Assembly: GCA_024405855.1 (NCBI GenBank)
Contig: JAKSNZ010000003.1
Span: forward strand, 1-64,000
Origin: Paludibacteraceae bacterium
Lineage (GTDB): Bacteria > Bacteroidota > Bacteroidia > Bacteroidales > Paludibacteraceae
Direction: 5' to 3'
Length of the DNA: 64,000 nt
In this document: one piece after another, positions 43,427 to 52,874 of the stretch
Layout: each line of letters starts with the position of its first letter
How positions within the stretch are numbered: the first letter of the stretch is position 1
Made by a program: the position numbers and the translations under genes
The notes under the pieces: model-generated
Told to the model about the DNA's origin: nothing
Seen by the model: only the letters and a program-made list of their open reading frames with translations
Databases searched by the model: none

Positions 43427-44623
43427 ATGAAAAAGACTTTACAATCCACACTATTCACTATCTTGTTGCTTTTATTCAGTGTGTCAACATTTTCTCAAGA
43501 CACACAGATACTTAGTGACAGTGCGCAAATTTCTCTTTTCACATGTTCTCCAGGCACTGAAATTTATGAGCTATTCGGACATTCAGGCATAAGAGTAAAA
43601 GACAAGGAGAGAGGAATTGACATAGTTTTCAACTATGGGCTTTTTGATTTTAACCAAGAGGATTTTGTTTATAGGTTTGTAAGAGGCAAGACAGATTATG
43701 AAGTTGGAATGTGTCCTACAGAGGCATTTCTTGCTGAATACATTATCAGAGGTTCAGGAGTAAAGGAGAGCGTTTTCAATCTGACACAAGATGAGAAAGA
43801 GAAGATACTGCTCTATCTTATGGACAACATTCAACCTGAAAACAAAACCTACCGATACAACTTTATTTTCAATAACTGTGCCACAAAATTGCGTGATGTA
43901 ATTGACCAGAACATTACAGGAGAAAAAACATTCCCTGACATTTCAGGAACACTAACATTCCGCGATGCCGTAAAACTGTACACCACAACATCACCTTGGA
44001 GTCAGTTTGGTTTTGACCTATGTTTGGGCAGAGGTATGGACAGAGAGGCAACGGCATACGAAAAAATGTTCCTACCTGAAATTTTAGGAGAAACCATTAA
44101 TCAGACTACCGTCAAAAAAGATGACACCACCGTTAATCTTGTTTCAAAAATAAATGTTGTGGCAGAGCAAACGCTTGAGAACCCCGCTCCATGGATATCT
44201 CCATTGACACTGTTTATTGTTTTATGCGTTCTGACATTCTGCCTGTCAATATATTGTTTTTGGAAACATATAAAAATCAGATGGTTTGATGCCATTATAT
44301 TTGGAGCAAACGCATTGTTCGGCTGCGTTATTCTATTTCTTATACTATTCTCAAAACATCCGTTCACTTACGCAAACTTCAATATTGTTTGGTTAAATCC
44401 GTTAATGTGCATACCAATAGTATTTCTTATTTTCAAAAAGACAAGAAAATTTGAATTTTTCTACTATGTGGCAGTAAGTGTTGTATTGGTACTGTTCTTA
44501 TTAGGTCATACCATTACAGAACAAGTGTTCAACACAGCAGTATATCCTTTAGTGACACTGTATTTGATTCGTTCAGTCTCATACGTACTGCATATAGGAT
44601 ACCGGATAGGTGACAAAGAATAA
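43427..44623 (+). CDS. DUF4105/Lnb-family membrane protein (lipoprotein N-acyltransferase-like)
   Basis: A 398-residue protein with a signal peptide (LQSTLFTILLLLFSVSTFSQ), an N-terminal periplasmic DUF4105 domain and four or five C-terminal helices. The putative catalytic pair is the histidine in ELFGHSGIRVKD (near residue 51) and the cysteine in NFIFNNCATKLRDVID (near 150), a papain-like arrangement. The family includes Lnb of Bacteroides, reported to N-acylate lipoproteins in place of Lnt. The role here is inferred from domain layout. Starts 8 bases after the PhoH gene. Confidence 0.83.
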   Translation: MKKTLQSTLFTILLLLFSVSTFSQDTQILSDSAQISLFTCSPGTEIYELFGHSGIRVKDKERGIDIVFNYGLFDFNQEDFVYRFVRGKTDYEVGMCPTEAFLAEYIIRGSGVKESVFNLTQDEKEKILLYLMDNIQPENKTYRYNFIFNNCATKLRDVIDQNITGEKTFPDISGTLTFRDAVKLYTTTSPWSQFGFDLCLGRGMDREATAYEKMFLPEILGETINQTTVKKDDTTVNLVSKINVVAEQTLENPAPWISPLTLFIVLCVLTFCLSIYCFWKHIKIRWFDAIIFGANALFGCVILFLILFSKHPFTYANFNIVWLNPLMCIPIVFLIFKKTRKFEFFYYVAVSVVLVLFLLGHTITEQVFNTAVYPLVTLYLIRSVSYVLHIGYRIGDKE

Positions 44624-44629
44624 AAATAA

Positions 44630-44661
44630 AAAAGGTGGTGAAATCAAATTCACCACCTTTT
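44630..44661. terminator. Bidirectional intrinsic terminator
   Basis: AAAAGGTGGTGAA (44630-44642) and its perfect complement TTCACCACCTTTT (44649-44661), a 13-bp stem with a 6-base loop and A/T tracts on both sides. It separates the convergent Lnb-family gene and the wHTH gene. Confidence 0.9.
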
Positions 44662-44679
44662 CTATAAAATGACTGTTTA

Positions 44680-44877
44680 TTAGTTAAGAGAAACAAAAAC
44701 TTCCTTCTCTTTCTCTTCTACAGAAATCTTACCTTCACGAAGCAACCAACCAAAAGCGGCATAAGCCTCTTTATCTGAAAGCTTTGTAGCCTTCTTAATT
44801 TGCTTTACTTCAAGAGCAGCTCCTGCTGCATTAAGCGCTTGCCATACAAGACCAGCATTTGCACCAACGTTTTGCAT
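44680..44877 (-). CDS. Small winged-helix protein (wHTH_10/DUF2582)
   Basis: A 65-residue single-domain winged helix-turn-helix protein. The pattern AGLVWQALNAAGAALEVKQIKKATKLSDKEAYAAFGWLLREGKISVEEKEKEVFVSLN matches the wHTH_10 (DUF2582) family found as a stand-alone protein in Bacteroidota. DNA binding is likely but targets are unknown. Its promoter region (TACTTTTG at 44917-44924) is overlapped by a 15-bp palindrome, which could be an autoregulatory operator. Confidence 0.85.
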   Translation of the reverse strand: MQNVGANAGLVWQALNAAGAALEVKQIKKATKLSDKEAYAAFGWLLREGKISVEEKEKEVFVSLN

Positions 44878-44916
44878 TTTTATAAAAATTTAAAAGTGTG
44901 TTTGTTAATTCGGAGG

Positions 44917-44965
44917 CAAAAGTAATAAATAATTTTATGATACAACTTTTTTGTATTATAAAATT
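44917..44965 (-). promoter_or_regulatory. Promoter with overlapping palindrome, wHTH gene
   Basis: Minus-strand -7 box TACTTTTG (44917-44924), with GTTG 18 bases upstream (44943-44946). AATTTTATGATACAA (44931-44945) and TTGTATTATAAAATT (44951-44965) form a 15-bp inverted repeat with one mismatch, spanning the -33 site and part of the spacer. Confidence 0.5.
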
Positions 44966-45027
44966 AAAATATCTGAACAACTATTCATTTTTTATTACAA
45001 AATAGTTTCTAAAAGTCAGAAAAGTTG

Positions 45028-45035
45028 TAAATTTG
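45028..45035 (+). promoter_or_regulatory. -7 box of the tRNA-Thr gene
   Basis: TAAATTTG, full match to TAnnTTTG, 19 bases before the mature tRNA. GTTT at 45005-45008 is a partial -33 at the correct 19-base spacing. Confidence 0.6.
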
Positions 45036-45053
45036 CACTGCAAAAATTTTACC

Positions 45054-45126
45054 GCCCCATTAGCTCAGTTGGTAGAGCAACTCATTCGTAATGAGTAGGT
45101 CCCCGGTTCGAGTCCGGGATGAGGCT
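45054..45126 (+). tRNA. tRNA-Thr (anticodon CGT)
   Basis: A 73-base cloverleaf: acceptor GCCCCAT/ATGAGGC, D arm GCTC-AGTTGGTA-GAGC, anticodon arm ACTCA-TTCGTAA-TGAGT with CGT at 45087-45089, T arm CCCGG-TTCGAGT-CCGGG, discriminator T. The fourth acceptor pair is a C-A mismatch. No CCA is encoded. It reads ACG codons. Confidence 0.93.
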
Positions 45127-45137
45127 CTCCCCAAAAA

Positions 45138-45596
45138 CTATCGGTTATCAACCGTTTCAGGGTTCATATCGTGGTTTTGCAACCTGTAAAACGCCACCTG
45201 TTCATATTTTGTTCCAGGCTTGCCGTAATTGCAATACGGGTCAATACTTATACCTCCTCTTGGCATAAATTTTCCCCAAACCTCAATATATTTAGGATTA
45301 AGCAAGTTAATTAAGTCCTTCATAATGGTATTGATACAATTCTCATGAAATTCACCTACATTTCTAAAACTGAAAAGGTATAGTTTCATAGATTTACTCT
45401 CAACCAATTTTTCATCAGGAATGTAACTTACATATATAGTGGCAAAATCAGGTTGTGATGTAATTGGACACAACGATGTAAACTCAGGACAATTGAATTT
45501 AACAAAGTAATCATTGCCCTTATGCTTATTCTCAAACGCTTCAAGCACCTGTGGAGCGTAATCCTTTGGGTATTCTGTAGATTTTCCTAGTATCAT
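45138..45596 (-). CDS. queF: 7-cyano-7-deazaguanine reductase (QueF)
   Basis: A 152-residue unimodular QueF that reduces preQ0 to preQ1 with NADPH, the last committed step before queuosine is built into tRNA. The catalytic C43 and D50 lie in [15 protein letters not shown] at the family spacing of seven; the NADPH-binding QueF motif [14 protein letters not shown] follows. The start is 45596 ([10 protein letters not shown]); the 32 residues upstream in the same frame are translated repeat. Cotranscribed with queC, from which a repeat tract separates it. It converges on tRNA-Thr. Confidence 0.94.
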   Translation of the reverse strand: MILGKSTEYPKDYAPQVLEAFENKHKGNDYFVKFNCPEFTSLCPITSQPDFATIYVSYIPDEKLVESKSMKLYLFSFRNVGEFHENCINTIMKDLINLLNPKYIEVWGKFMPRGGISIDPYCNYGKPGTKYEQVAFYRLQNHDMNPETVDNR

Positions 45597-45599
45597 GTT

Positions 45600-45696
45600 A
45601 TTTATAGTTGATAGTTGATAGTGAAAGATCTCTCGCTTCGCTCGAGATGACGGATTGAGGTCATTGTCCACTGTCCACTCTCCACTGTCCACTATT
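45600..45696. repeat. Compound repeat between queC and queF, encoding the QueC tail
   Basis: Contains AGTTGATAGTTGATAGTG, an imperfect hairpin around TCTCGCTTCGCTCGAGA (45632-45650), and TCATTGTCCACTGTCCACTCTCCACTGTCCACTATT (45661-45696). The last part, read on the minus strand, is the GTGGACAGT repeat and encodes the last 11 residues and the stop of queC. Confidence 0.75.
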
Positions 45697-46338
45697 TAAG
45701 TACTCACTTAATCCTCTGTTTCTTAGAGTGCATGCCGGACAATGTCCGCATCCGTCGCCCTTTATTCCGTTATAACAAGTCAGTGTATTTTCCCTAATAT
45801 ATTCTAACTTACCCATTTTATCTGCCAATTCCCATGTATGTGCTTTTGTAAGCCACATTAATGGTGTATGAATTACAAAATTATAATCCATTGCAAGATT
45901 CAATGTTACATTCAATGACTTCACAAAAATATCCCTACAATCAGGGTATCCACTGAAATCAGTTTCACAAACACCTGTAACCAAGTTATTTATTCCATTA
46001 ACCTTGGCAAGCACTGCGGCAAATGTAAGAAAGAGCATATTTCTACCCTCTACGTATGAATTTGGCACCGATGCCCCATCAGGAATTTTCTCATCTACCT
46101 TAATTTCATTTCTGGTAAGTGAATTTGGAGCAAGTTGTGAAAGCAGTCCCATGTCAAGAATATGGTGTTTTACATCCAAATCACGTGCAATAGCGGCAGC
46201 ACACTCTATTTCAGCCTTATGCCTCTGACCATAGTCAAAAGTAACCGCCTCAACATAATCAAAATTCTTCAACGCCCAAAACAGACATGTTGTAGAATCC
46301 TGCCCTCCACTAAATACCACCAATGCCTTTTTATTCAT
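45661..46338 (-). CDS. queC: 7-cyano-7-deazaguanine synthase (QueC)
   Basis: A 225-residue ATP-dependent enzyme making preQ0 from 7-carboxy-7-deazaguanine. It shows the PP-loop SGGQDSTT at residues 10-17 and the zinc site [19 protein letters not shown] near the C terminus. I start it at 46338 ([15 protein letters not shown]), which overlaps the upstream gene by 8 bases; the longer frame to 46440 is not family-like. The C-terminal [11 protein letters not shown] is not conserved: it is encoded by a GTGGACAGT repeat into which the gene runs. Confidence 0.94.
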   Translation of the reverse strand: MNKKALVVFSGGQDSTTCLFWALKNFDYVEAVTFDYGQRHKAEIECAAAIARDLDVKHHILDMGLLSQLAPNSLTRNEIKVDEKIPDGASVPNSYVEGRNMLFLTFAAVLAKVNGINNLVTGVCETDFSGYPDCRDIFVKSLNVTLNLAMDYNFVIHTPLMWLTKAHTWELADKMGKLEYIRENTLTCYNGIKGDGCGHCPACTLRNRGLSEYLNSGQWRVDSGQ

Positions 46339-47116
46339 AGGAACCCATTTTAAGCATTGCAACCTCTTCCTCTGTAAGGAAACGCCATCGTCCACGAGGC
46401 AGTTTATATTTTGTAAGTCCTGCAAAATAAACTCTGTCAAGTTTCTCTATCTCATAGCCGAAATGTTCAAATATACGGCGTACAATCCTATTCCTACCTG
46501 AATGAATCTCAATTCCAAGCGTTTTGTGCTTTGTGTCAGGAACAAACTCAAGAGCATCCGCCTTAATTGGTCCGTCCTCCAGTTCTATGCCGGCAAGAAT
46601 GGCATCGTAGTGTTCCTGTGCAAGAGGCTTTTCAAGTGTAACCTCATAAATCTTCTTCTTCTCAAACTTAGGGTGAGTAAGTTTTGTAGTCAATTCACCG
46701 TCATTTGTAAGCAGCAATACACCCATTGTATTTCTGTCAAGTCTGCCTACCGGATACACTCTCTCCTTACAAGCCCCTGCAATAATATCCATTACGGTAA
46801 CTCTGCCATGCGGGTCAACAACTGTGGTAACGCAATTTTTAGGCTTGTTCAAAAGAATGTATATCTTTTTTTGTGATTTTATAAGTTGGTCATGGAAATA
46901 TACCGTATCGTCAGGCATAACCTTAGTGCCAAGTTCTGTAACAACCTTTCCGTTTATTCTGACCACCCCGGCGGCAATAAGAGTATCCGCCTCACGTCTT
47001 GAGCATAACCCTGCGTTTGCCAAAAACTTGTTAAGGCGCACACTTCCGTCATCAGCGTGCTTCACAACAGACCTACGACTTCTATGTACATTACTTTCTT
47101 CTCTCTCCTTTCTCAT
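46331..47116 (-). CDS. RsuA/RluB-family rRNA pseudouridine synthase
   Basis: A 261-residue pseudouridine synthase. A basic N-terminal stretch leads to an S4 RNA-binding domain ([34 protein letters not shown]) and the catalytic domain with the essential aspartate in [24 protein letters not shown] near residue 125; [12 protein letters not shown] and [22 protein letters not shown] follow. Length suits RluB-type enzymes that modify 23S rRNA, but RsuA specificity cannot be excluded. Overlaps DUF349 upstream by 4 bases (ATGA) and queC downstream by 8. Confidence 0.92.
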   Translation of the reverse strand: MRKEREESNVHRSRRSVVKHADDGSVRLNKFLANAGLCSRREADTLIAAGVVRINGKVVTELGTKVMPDDTVYFHDQLIKSQKKIYILLNKPKNCVTTVVDPHGRVTVMDIIAGACKERVYPVGRLDRNTMGVLLLTNDGELTTKLTHPKFEKKKIYEVTLEKPLAQEHYDAILAGIELEDGPIKADALEFVPDTKHKTLGIEIHSGRNRIVRRIFEHFGYEIEKLDRVYFAGLTKYKLPRGRWRFLTEEEVAMLKMGSYE

Positions 47117-48552
47117 TTCTCATCTCTCATTTTTCTTTCCATCTCAACCAACTTCTGTCTCAGTTCCTCCCTCTCCTTCTTCATCTTGTCTATCTGGGCC
47201 TGCATCTGCTTAACAAGAGGGCTTTGCTCCTTAGCACCAAAATTAAGAAACTCAATATTGTTTTCCCTTGTAATTATGTCAGAATTAAGTTTTTCAAATG
47301 AGCGTCTTAGTTTTTCAATTGATTTTCCTACCGATACAGTACCCTCAAGTGCTATTTTCTTTTGCTCAAAGAAATAGTCACAGGCATCTTTGAAACTCTT
47401 CCAAACCTGTTCACTTGCCCTTTTTGATACAGGACCTATCTCTTTCCACTCTTTTTGCAGTTTAATGAACTTTTCAGTAGCCTCTTTCCACTCCTTACTC
47501 TCTTTCAATGCCTCAGCCTGAGCGACAAGTGCCTTTTTCTTCTCTAAATTTGATGACAAAGACTCTTTTGTTGTTTTGTAAAATTCATTTTTGGCTTTGA
47601 ATATGGCATCGCAGGTGTAACGAAAACGCTCATAAATTTTTGTATTATCCTTTTTAGGGGCAAAGCCTGTCTTCTTCCAATCCTCTTGCAAGGCAATTAC
47701 CTTTGATGAAATATCATCCCATGCCTTAAATGATTTTGCCTTCAAATATTCAATAGCTTCAACAGCCTCACATATAGCAACTTTCTTTGCAAGATTAGCC
47801 TCTTCCTCCACTTTCTTGGCTTGATAGAAATCAGCATGCTTATGATTGATTATATCACTTGAAGCCTTAAACCTGTTCCAAAGTTCATCTCTCAACTCTT
47901 TTGCTACAGGACCTGTTTCACGCCACTCTTCATGCAGTTTCTGCAACTTTTGGAAAGCGTCATTTATGTGTTTCTCCTCAATCAGTTTTTCAGCAGCCTC
48001 ACAAAGTCTTGTCTTAATTTCAAGATTCTTCTTAAAGTCATAGTCACGCAGTTCATTGCTTATCTTCAAATCATCATAGAACTGTGTCATAAGAGCCTGA
48101 TACCTCTTTATGATTTCATTATATTTGCTTTGAGCCACTTCACCAGCCTCTTTCCAGTCATTCTGCAACTTTCTCACTTCAGAGAATATCTTGTCAACAT
48201 CATCATTTCCCTCAATAAGCGATGACAGCTTATCCAAAATATCCTTTTTCAGTTGATACGCACGCTCCTGCTGAGCCTCAAGAACCTTTATCTCCTCTGC
48301 CCTTTTCTGCTTGTACGCTTGCAGCACTGACTTAAACTCAGCCTCCTCTTCAAAAGTGTGGGCAAATGTCTCTATCTGATTACCAGCCTCTACCCATGCT
48401 TGTTTCATCTGTTCCAAAACGGCACTCTGACGCTTGTAATACTGAGATTTCAACTGTGCTACAAGTTCCTTTGCGTTTTCCGCATCAACTGCTGACTTTA
48501 ATTGCTCTACAATCTCAGCAAGTGACAATTCCTTTTCATTAGTTGTATCCAT
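47113..48552 (-). CDS. DUF349-repeat protein
   Basis: About 479 residues from the ATG at 48552 (MDTTNEKELSLAEIVEQL); an earlier in-frame TTG at 48564 is less likely. Highly charged, almost all helical, with several DUF349 repeats marked by tryptophans (LQNDWKEAGEVAQSKYNEI, LHEEWRETGPVAKELRDELWNRFK, LQEDWKKTGFAPKKDNTKIYERFR, LQKEWKEIGPVSKRASEQVWKSFK) spaced about 70 residues apart. The C terminus is a coiled coil. Function unknown in Bacteroidota; no signal peptide, so cytosolic. A TAACTTTG box is at 48590-48597 (minus). Head of the DUF349-rsuA-like-queC-queF unit. Confidence 0.88.
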   Translation of the reverse strand: MDTTNEKELSLAEIVEQLKSAVDAENAKELVAQLKSQYYKRQSAVLEQMKQAWVEAGNQIETFAHTFEEEAEFKSVLQAYKQKRAEEIKVLEAQQERAYQLKKDILDKLSSLIEGNDDVDKIFSEVRKLQNDWKEAGEVAQSKYNEIIKRYQALMTQFYDDLKISNELRDYDFKKNLEIKTRLCEAAEKLIEEKHINDAFQKLQKLHEEWRETGPVAKELRDELWNRFKASSDIINHKHADFYQAKKVEEEANLAKKVAICEAVEAIEYLKAKSFKAWDDISSKVIALQEDWKKTGFAPKKDNTKIYERFRYTCDAIFKAKNEFYKTTKESLSSNLEKKKALVAQAEALKESKEWKEATEKFIKLQKEWKEIGPVSKRASEQVWKSFKDACDYFFEQKKIALEGTVSVGKSIEKLRRSFEKLNSDIITRENNIEFLNFGAKEQSPLVKQMQAQIDKMKKEREELRQKLVEMERKMRDEK

Positions 48553-48690
48553 ATTCTTTTTCAAAAAACAATCTCTACATTGTAAACTGCAAAGTTAATA
48601 AAAAATACTGTGTGTTAATAATTTCCACTGATTTTTTTCATTTTTCTCAAATGATACGCATTTTTGGTGCATTGTATCATATATTTTTTG

Positions 48691-48698
48691 TATCTTTG
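48691..48698 (+). promoter_or_regulatory. -7 box of the paaK operon
   Basis: TATCTTTG, full consensus, 20 bases before the start codon of the phenylacetate-CoA ligase gene. The -33 part is weak (TTG with a 16-base spacer). Confidence 0.55.
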
Positions 48699-48717
48699 TA
48701 AGATTTATTAGTCAATT

Positions 48718-50025
48718 ATGGAAAGTCAGTATTATAATCAGGTTGAAATCATCAGCAAAGATGATTTAAGGCGTTTACAAAATGAGCGATTGCATAAGAC
48801 ATTGTTAAATGCCATGAACGTAAAGTTCTATCAAGAAAAGTTCAAATCAATGGGCATATCTGCATCTGACATTAAAAGTGTAGATGACATAACTAAACTG
48901 CCATTCACAACAAAAGATGATTTGCGTAACAATTATCCGTTTGGCATGGCGGCAATACCCTTAAAAGATTGTATCAGAGTACACTCTTCAAGTGGAACAA
49001 CGGGCAACCCTACTGTTGTTCTGCACAGCAGGAATGACATTGACGCTTGGGCTGAACTTGTGGCACGAAACCTATATATGGTGGGTGTAAGAGACACTGA
49101 TGTATTTCAGAATACATCTGGTTACGGAATGTTCACGGGCGGACTTGGATTCCAATATGGAGCAGAAAAATTAGGATGTCTTACTGTTCCTGCCGCAGCG
49201 GGTAACAGCAAACGCCAGATAAAGTTCATGAAGGATTTTGGCACAACAGTTGTACACATAATTCCTTCATACGCCACCAGATTGGCAGAAGTTATGGCAG
49301 AAGAGGGTATTGACCCACGAAAAGACCTTAAAATAAGGATTCTTGCCATAGGAGCGGAGCCTCATACTGAAGAGCAACGCAAACGTATTGAAGATTTGCT
49401 TGGCGTTAAGGCATACAACTCATTTGGAATGAGTGAAATGTGTGGTCCTGGTGTTGCTTTTGAATGCAAAGAGCAGAACGGAATGCATATTTGGGAGGAC
49501 AATGTTTTGGTTGAGATTGTTGACCCTGTTACTCTAAAACCTGTGCCTGATGGGCAAATAGGAGAACTTGTACTTACTACTCTTAACCGTGAGGCAATGC
49601 CTCTTATACGGTACAGAACTAGAGACCTTACACGCATTATTCCTGGTGATTGCCCATGCGGACGTACGCATCGCCGTTTGGCACGTTTCCAAGGACGTAG
49701 CGATGATATGATGATACTGAAAGGTGTAAATATCTTTCCTATTCAAATAGAGAAGATTCTTATGGGATACAAAGAATTAGGCAGCAATTTCCTTATTACA
49801 TTGGAGACGTTTAACAATAATGATGAAATGACTGTTGAGGTTGAACTTGGCGAGTTGGGAACTGACAATGTAGGAGACCTTAAGGATTTGGTTAAGGACA
49901 TCACTCGCCAACTTAAGGATGAAATACTTATAACACCAAAGGTAAAACTTGTACCTAAAGGTTCCTTGCCTTCAGCAGAAGGAGGAAAAGCAGTCAGAGT
50001 TAAGGATTTAAGAAAATTATTCTAA
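48718..50025 (+). CDS. paaK: Phenylacetate-CoA ligase (PaaK-type)
   Basis: A 435-residue AMP-forming ligase that activates aryl acetates such as phenylacetate or indoleacetate. It has the PaaK version of the P-loop, HSSSGTTGNPTVV near residue 90, the GMSEMCGPGVAFEC motif near 240, RYRTRDLTRI, and the C-terminal GRSDDMMILKGVNIFPIQIEKIL with the terminal lysine region AEGGKAVRVKDLRKLF. It leads a four-gene run (ligase, sodium symporter, aminotransferase, ACT protein) that suggests uptake and conversion of aryl acids to aromatic amino acids; no indolepyruvate oxidoreductase is in the window. Confidence 0.92.
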   Translation: MESQYYNQVEIISKDDLRRLQNERLHKTLLNAMNVKFYQEKFKSMGISASDIKSVDDITKLPFTTKDDLRNNYPFGMAAIPLKDCIRVHSSSGTTGNPTVVLHSRNDIDAWAELVARNLYMVGVRDTDVFQNTSGYGMFTGGLGFQYGAEKLGCLTVPAAAGNSKRQIKFMKDFGTTVVHIIPSYATRLAEVMAEEGIDPRKDLKIRILAIGAEPHTEEQRKRIEDLLGVKAYNSFGMSEMCGPGVAFECKEQNGMHIWEDNVLVEIVDPVTLKPVPDGQIGELVLTTLNREAMPLIRYRTRDLTRIIPGDCPCGRTHRRLARFQGRSDDMMILKGVNIFPIQIEKILMGYKELGSNFLITLETFNNNDEMTVEVELGELGTDNVGDLKDLVKDITRQLKDEILITPKVKLVPKGSLPSAEGGKAVRVKDLRKLF

Positions 50026-50043
50026 TTACCGAGTCACCATACA

Positions 50044-51555
50044 ATGACATTAGTAGCACTTATATTATATTTTGCGGTCCTATTAGGCATAGGATTCTAC
50101 TGCAGAAAGAAATCAACTGACGTAAATGGTTTTGTGTTGGGTGGCAGAAATGTAGGTCCTTGGCTTACAGCCTTTGCATACGGCACATCATACTTCTCAG
50201 CAGTCATATTTGTGGGGTATGCTGGGCAGTTTGGGTGGAAATTCGGTTTATCTTCAACCTGGATTGGCATTGGCAACGCCATTATCGGTTCCCTGCTTGC
50301 TTGGGTCATACTTGGCAAACGCACCAGAACCATGAGTCAGCATCTTAACTCATCAACAATGCCTGAATTCTTTGGAAACAGATTCAACAGCAACTCACTG
50401 AAAATCTGTGCTTCCGTTATTATTTTTGTATTTATGATACCATATACGGCATCGTTGTACAACGGATTGTCAAGACTATTTGGAATGGCATTCAACATAG
50501 ACTACTCCGCTTGTATAGTACTTATGACAGTACTTACTGCGGTTTATGTTACGGCTGGAGGTTATATGGCAACTGCCATAAATGATTTTATACAAGGTCT
50601 TATAATGTTATTTGGCATTGTAGTAATAATTATTGCCGTTCTAAAAGCACAAGGAGGTCTTTCTCATGCCGTTGAAGAGATGAAAGCGGTTCAGGACGTG
50701 TCAGCGGGAGTTACCAACGGGGAGTTTGCCTCTGTTTTCGGCCCCGATATCATTGGACTGCTCTTTGTTGTACTGCTCACATCTTTGGGAACTTGGGGAT
50801 TACCCCAAATGGTACAGAAATTCTATGCCATAACCGATGAAAAAGCAATTTTCAAAGGCACCTTAATATCAACATTATTTGCTCTTGTTGTTGCTGGCGG
50901 ATGTTATTTTCTTGGCGGATTCGGCAGACTGTTTGCTGACAATCCAAACATTTACAATGCAGAAGGCAATGTGGTATATGATGCAATAATTCCTGAAATG
51001 CTATCAACACTATCCCCTGCCCTAATAGCATTGGTTGTCATTCTTGTATTGTCTGCCAGCATGAGTACGCTTTCATCTTTAGTCATTACTTCAGCATCAA
51101 CTCTGACAATTGACTTCTTGAAAGACAATTTTATTAAAAACATGAGTGAGGCAAAACAAGTAAGATGTATTAGAGTTTTCATAGTTGTATTTATTTTAAT
51201 AAGTGCAATAATTGCACTTATCCAATATAGTAGTTCTGTAACCTTTATTGCTCAGTTGATGGGCATAAGCTGGGGTGCTATGGCAGGTGCCTTTCTTGCT
51301 CCATTTATGTTTTCATTATACTCAAAAAAGATTACACGTGCATCATGTTGGGTTTGTTTCATATTCAGCACCGTTCTAATGGTTTTAAATATGATAGCAC
51401 GCCCATATTTCCCTGAAATTATTCAATCACCTATTAATTGTGGTGTATTTACAATGATTTCAGGATTTATAATAGTTCCGCTTGTAAGTGCGTTCACAAA
51501 GAAACAAGATAAAGACAGACTAGAACAAATATTTGAATGTTATAAAGTTAATTAA
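50044..51555 (+). CDS. Sodium:solute symporter (SSS family)
   Basis: A 503-residue transporter with about 13 helices and the LeuT-like fold of the SSS family. Recognisable segments: FVLGGRNVGPWLTAFAYGTSYFSAVIFVGYAGQFGWKFG near the N terminus, the SSS signature region VTAGGYMATAINDFIQGLIMLFGI around residue 178, GTWGLPQMVQKFYAI, and SASMSTLSSLVITSASTLTIDFL with the Na2-site serines near residue 345. The substrate is not determinable; its place between an aryl-CoA ligase and an aminotransferase suggests an aromatic or organic acid. Confidence 0.88.
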   Translation: MTLVALILYFAVLLGIGFYCRKKSTDVNGFVLGGRNVGPWLTAFAYGTSYFSAVIFVGYAGQFGWKFGLSSTWIGIGNAIIGSLLAWVILGKRTRTMSQHLNSSTMPEFFGNRFNSNSLKICASVIIFVFMIPYTASLYNGLSRLFGMAFNIDYSACIVLMTVLTAVYVTAGGYMATAINDFIQGLIMLFGIVVIIIAVLKAQGGLSHAVEEMKAVQDVSAGVTNGEFASVFGPDIIGLLFVVLLTSLGTWGLPQMVQKFYAITDEKAIFKGTLISTLFALVVAGGCYFLGGFGRLFADNPNIYNAEGNVVYDAIIPEMLSTLSPALIALVVILVLSASMSTLSSLVITSASTLTIDFLKDNFIKNMSEAKQVRCIRVFIVVFILISAIIALIQYSSSVTFIAQLMGISWGAMAGAFLAPFMFSLYSKKITRASCWVCFIFSTVLMVLNMIARPYFPEIIQSPINCGVFTMISGFIIVPLVSAFTKKQDKDRLEQIFECYKVN

Positions 51556-51558
51556 ATA

Positions 51559-52866
51559 ATGAATACTCCTATTAACAGAGATTTGATTGATAATTCCATT
51601 GAAGAATTTGGCATTAATGACTTCTCAAAGGCTACCATACGTGAGGTAAAGGCTATAGCAGCCCTTGCAGAAAAGAAATCTGGTGTTGAATTTATAAAGA
51701 TGGAAATGGGTGTGCCTGGTCTTCCGCCTTCAAAAGTTGGCGTAGAGGCTCAGGTCAAAGCACTTCAAGGTGGCATAGCCCGTTTGTACCCCGATATAAA
51801 TGGACTTACTGAACTCAAAAATGAGGCGGCACGTTTTGTTAAACTATTTATTAACGCCGATGTAAAGCCAGAGGGATGTGTTCCTGTAACAGGTTCAATG
51901 CAAGGCACTTTTGCATCTTTCCTTACCGCTTCACAATGCGTTGAAGGCAAAGACACCATTCTCTTTATTGACCCTGGTTTCCCTGTTCAAAAAATGCAAA
52001 TACAGGTAATGGGTGCCAAATGCAAGACATTTGACGTGTATTCATACAGAGGAGATAAACTGAGGGGTATACTTGAAGAGTTTCTGAAAGTTGGAGACAT
52101 TGCAGCAATTGTTTACAGTAATCCTAACAATCCGTCATGGGTATGCCTTAGAGATGAGGAGTTAAAAATCATAGGTGAACTTGCCAACAAATATGATGTA
52201 ATAGTGTTTGAAGACCTTGCCTACTTTGCAATGGATTTCAGAAAAGACTTGAGCGTTCCTGGCAAAGCCCCTTTCCAGCCGTCAGTATCTAAATACACCG
52301 ACAACTGTGCAATGCTTATAAGTGGTTCAAAAGCATTTAGTTACGCAGGAGAGCGTATTGGCGTTGTATGTATGACTGACAAATTATATCACCGTGCCTA
52401 TCCTGGTCTTACAAAGAGATATGGTGGCGGCACATTTGGAACTGTCTTTGTTCACAGAGTACTCTACGCTCTTTCAAGCGGAACAAGCCACAGTGCCCAA
52501 TATGCTATGGCTGCAATGCTTAAGGCGGCAAATGACGGCACATACAACTTCCTTGATGAGGTTAAGGTTTATGGAGAGCGTGCACGCAAACTGAAAGAGA
52601 TTTTCTGCAAACACGGCTTCCACATTGTATATGATATGGATATGGACACTAAAGTTGCTGACGGATTCTACTTTACTATAGGATATAAGAATATGACATC
52701 GGGGCAACTTGCAAAAGAATTAATGTACTATGGAATATCCGCAATAACACTCACCACAACAGGCAGTAATCAGGAAGGACTTAGGGCTTGCACATCATTT
52801 ATTGAAGACCATCAATATGAAGAACTTGATAAGAGATTGGCAATTTTTGAAGAAAACAATAAATAA
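51559..52866 (+). CDS. Class I/II PLP-dependent aminotransferase
   Basis: A 435-residue fold-type I aminotransferase. The cofactor residues are YSNPNNPSWVC (the Asn that contacts PLP), VFEDLAYFAMD, the Schiff-base lysine in LISGSKAFSYAGERIGVVC near residue 257, and the C-terminal arginine in EGLRACTSFIED. It starts 3 bases after the symporter stop, and an ACT protein follows within 8 bases. Conversion between an aromatic 2-oxoacid and amino acid fits the operon, but specificity is inferred from context only. Confidence 0.9.
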   Translation: MNTPINRDLIDNSIEEFGINDFSKATIREVKAIAALAEKKSGVEFIKMEMGVPGLPPSKVGVEAQVKALQGGIARLYPDINGLTELKNEAARFVKLFINADVKPEGCVPVTGSMQGTFASFLTASQCVEGKDTILFIDPGFPVQKMQIQVMGAKCKTFDVYSYRGDKLRGILEEFLKVGDIAAIVYSNPNNPSWVCLRDEELKIIGELANKYDVIVFEDLAYFAMDFRKDLSVPGKAPFQPSVSKYTDNCAMLISGSKAFSYAGERIGVVCMTDKLYHRAYPGLTKRYGGGTFGTVFVHRVLYALSSGTSHSAQYAMAAMLKAANDGTYNFLDEVKVYGERARKLKEIFCKHGFHIVYDMDMDTKVADGFYFTIGYKNMTSGQLAKELMYYGISAITLTTTGSNQEGLRACTSFIEDHQYEELDKRLAIFEENNK

Positions 52867-52874
52867 TTTACATT

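Noticed and set aside
45597..45692. N-terminal extension of QueF
   Set aside because: The upstream in-frame codons are translated GTGGACAGT and TCTCGCTTCGCTCGAGA repeat, while QueF homologues start at the ATG at 45596.
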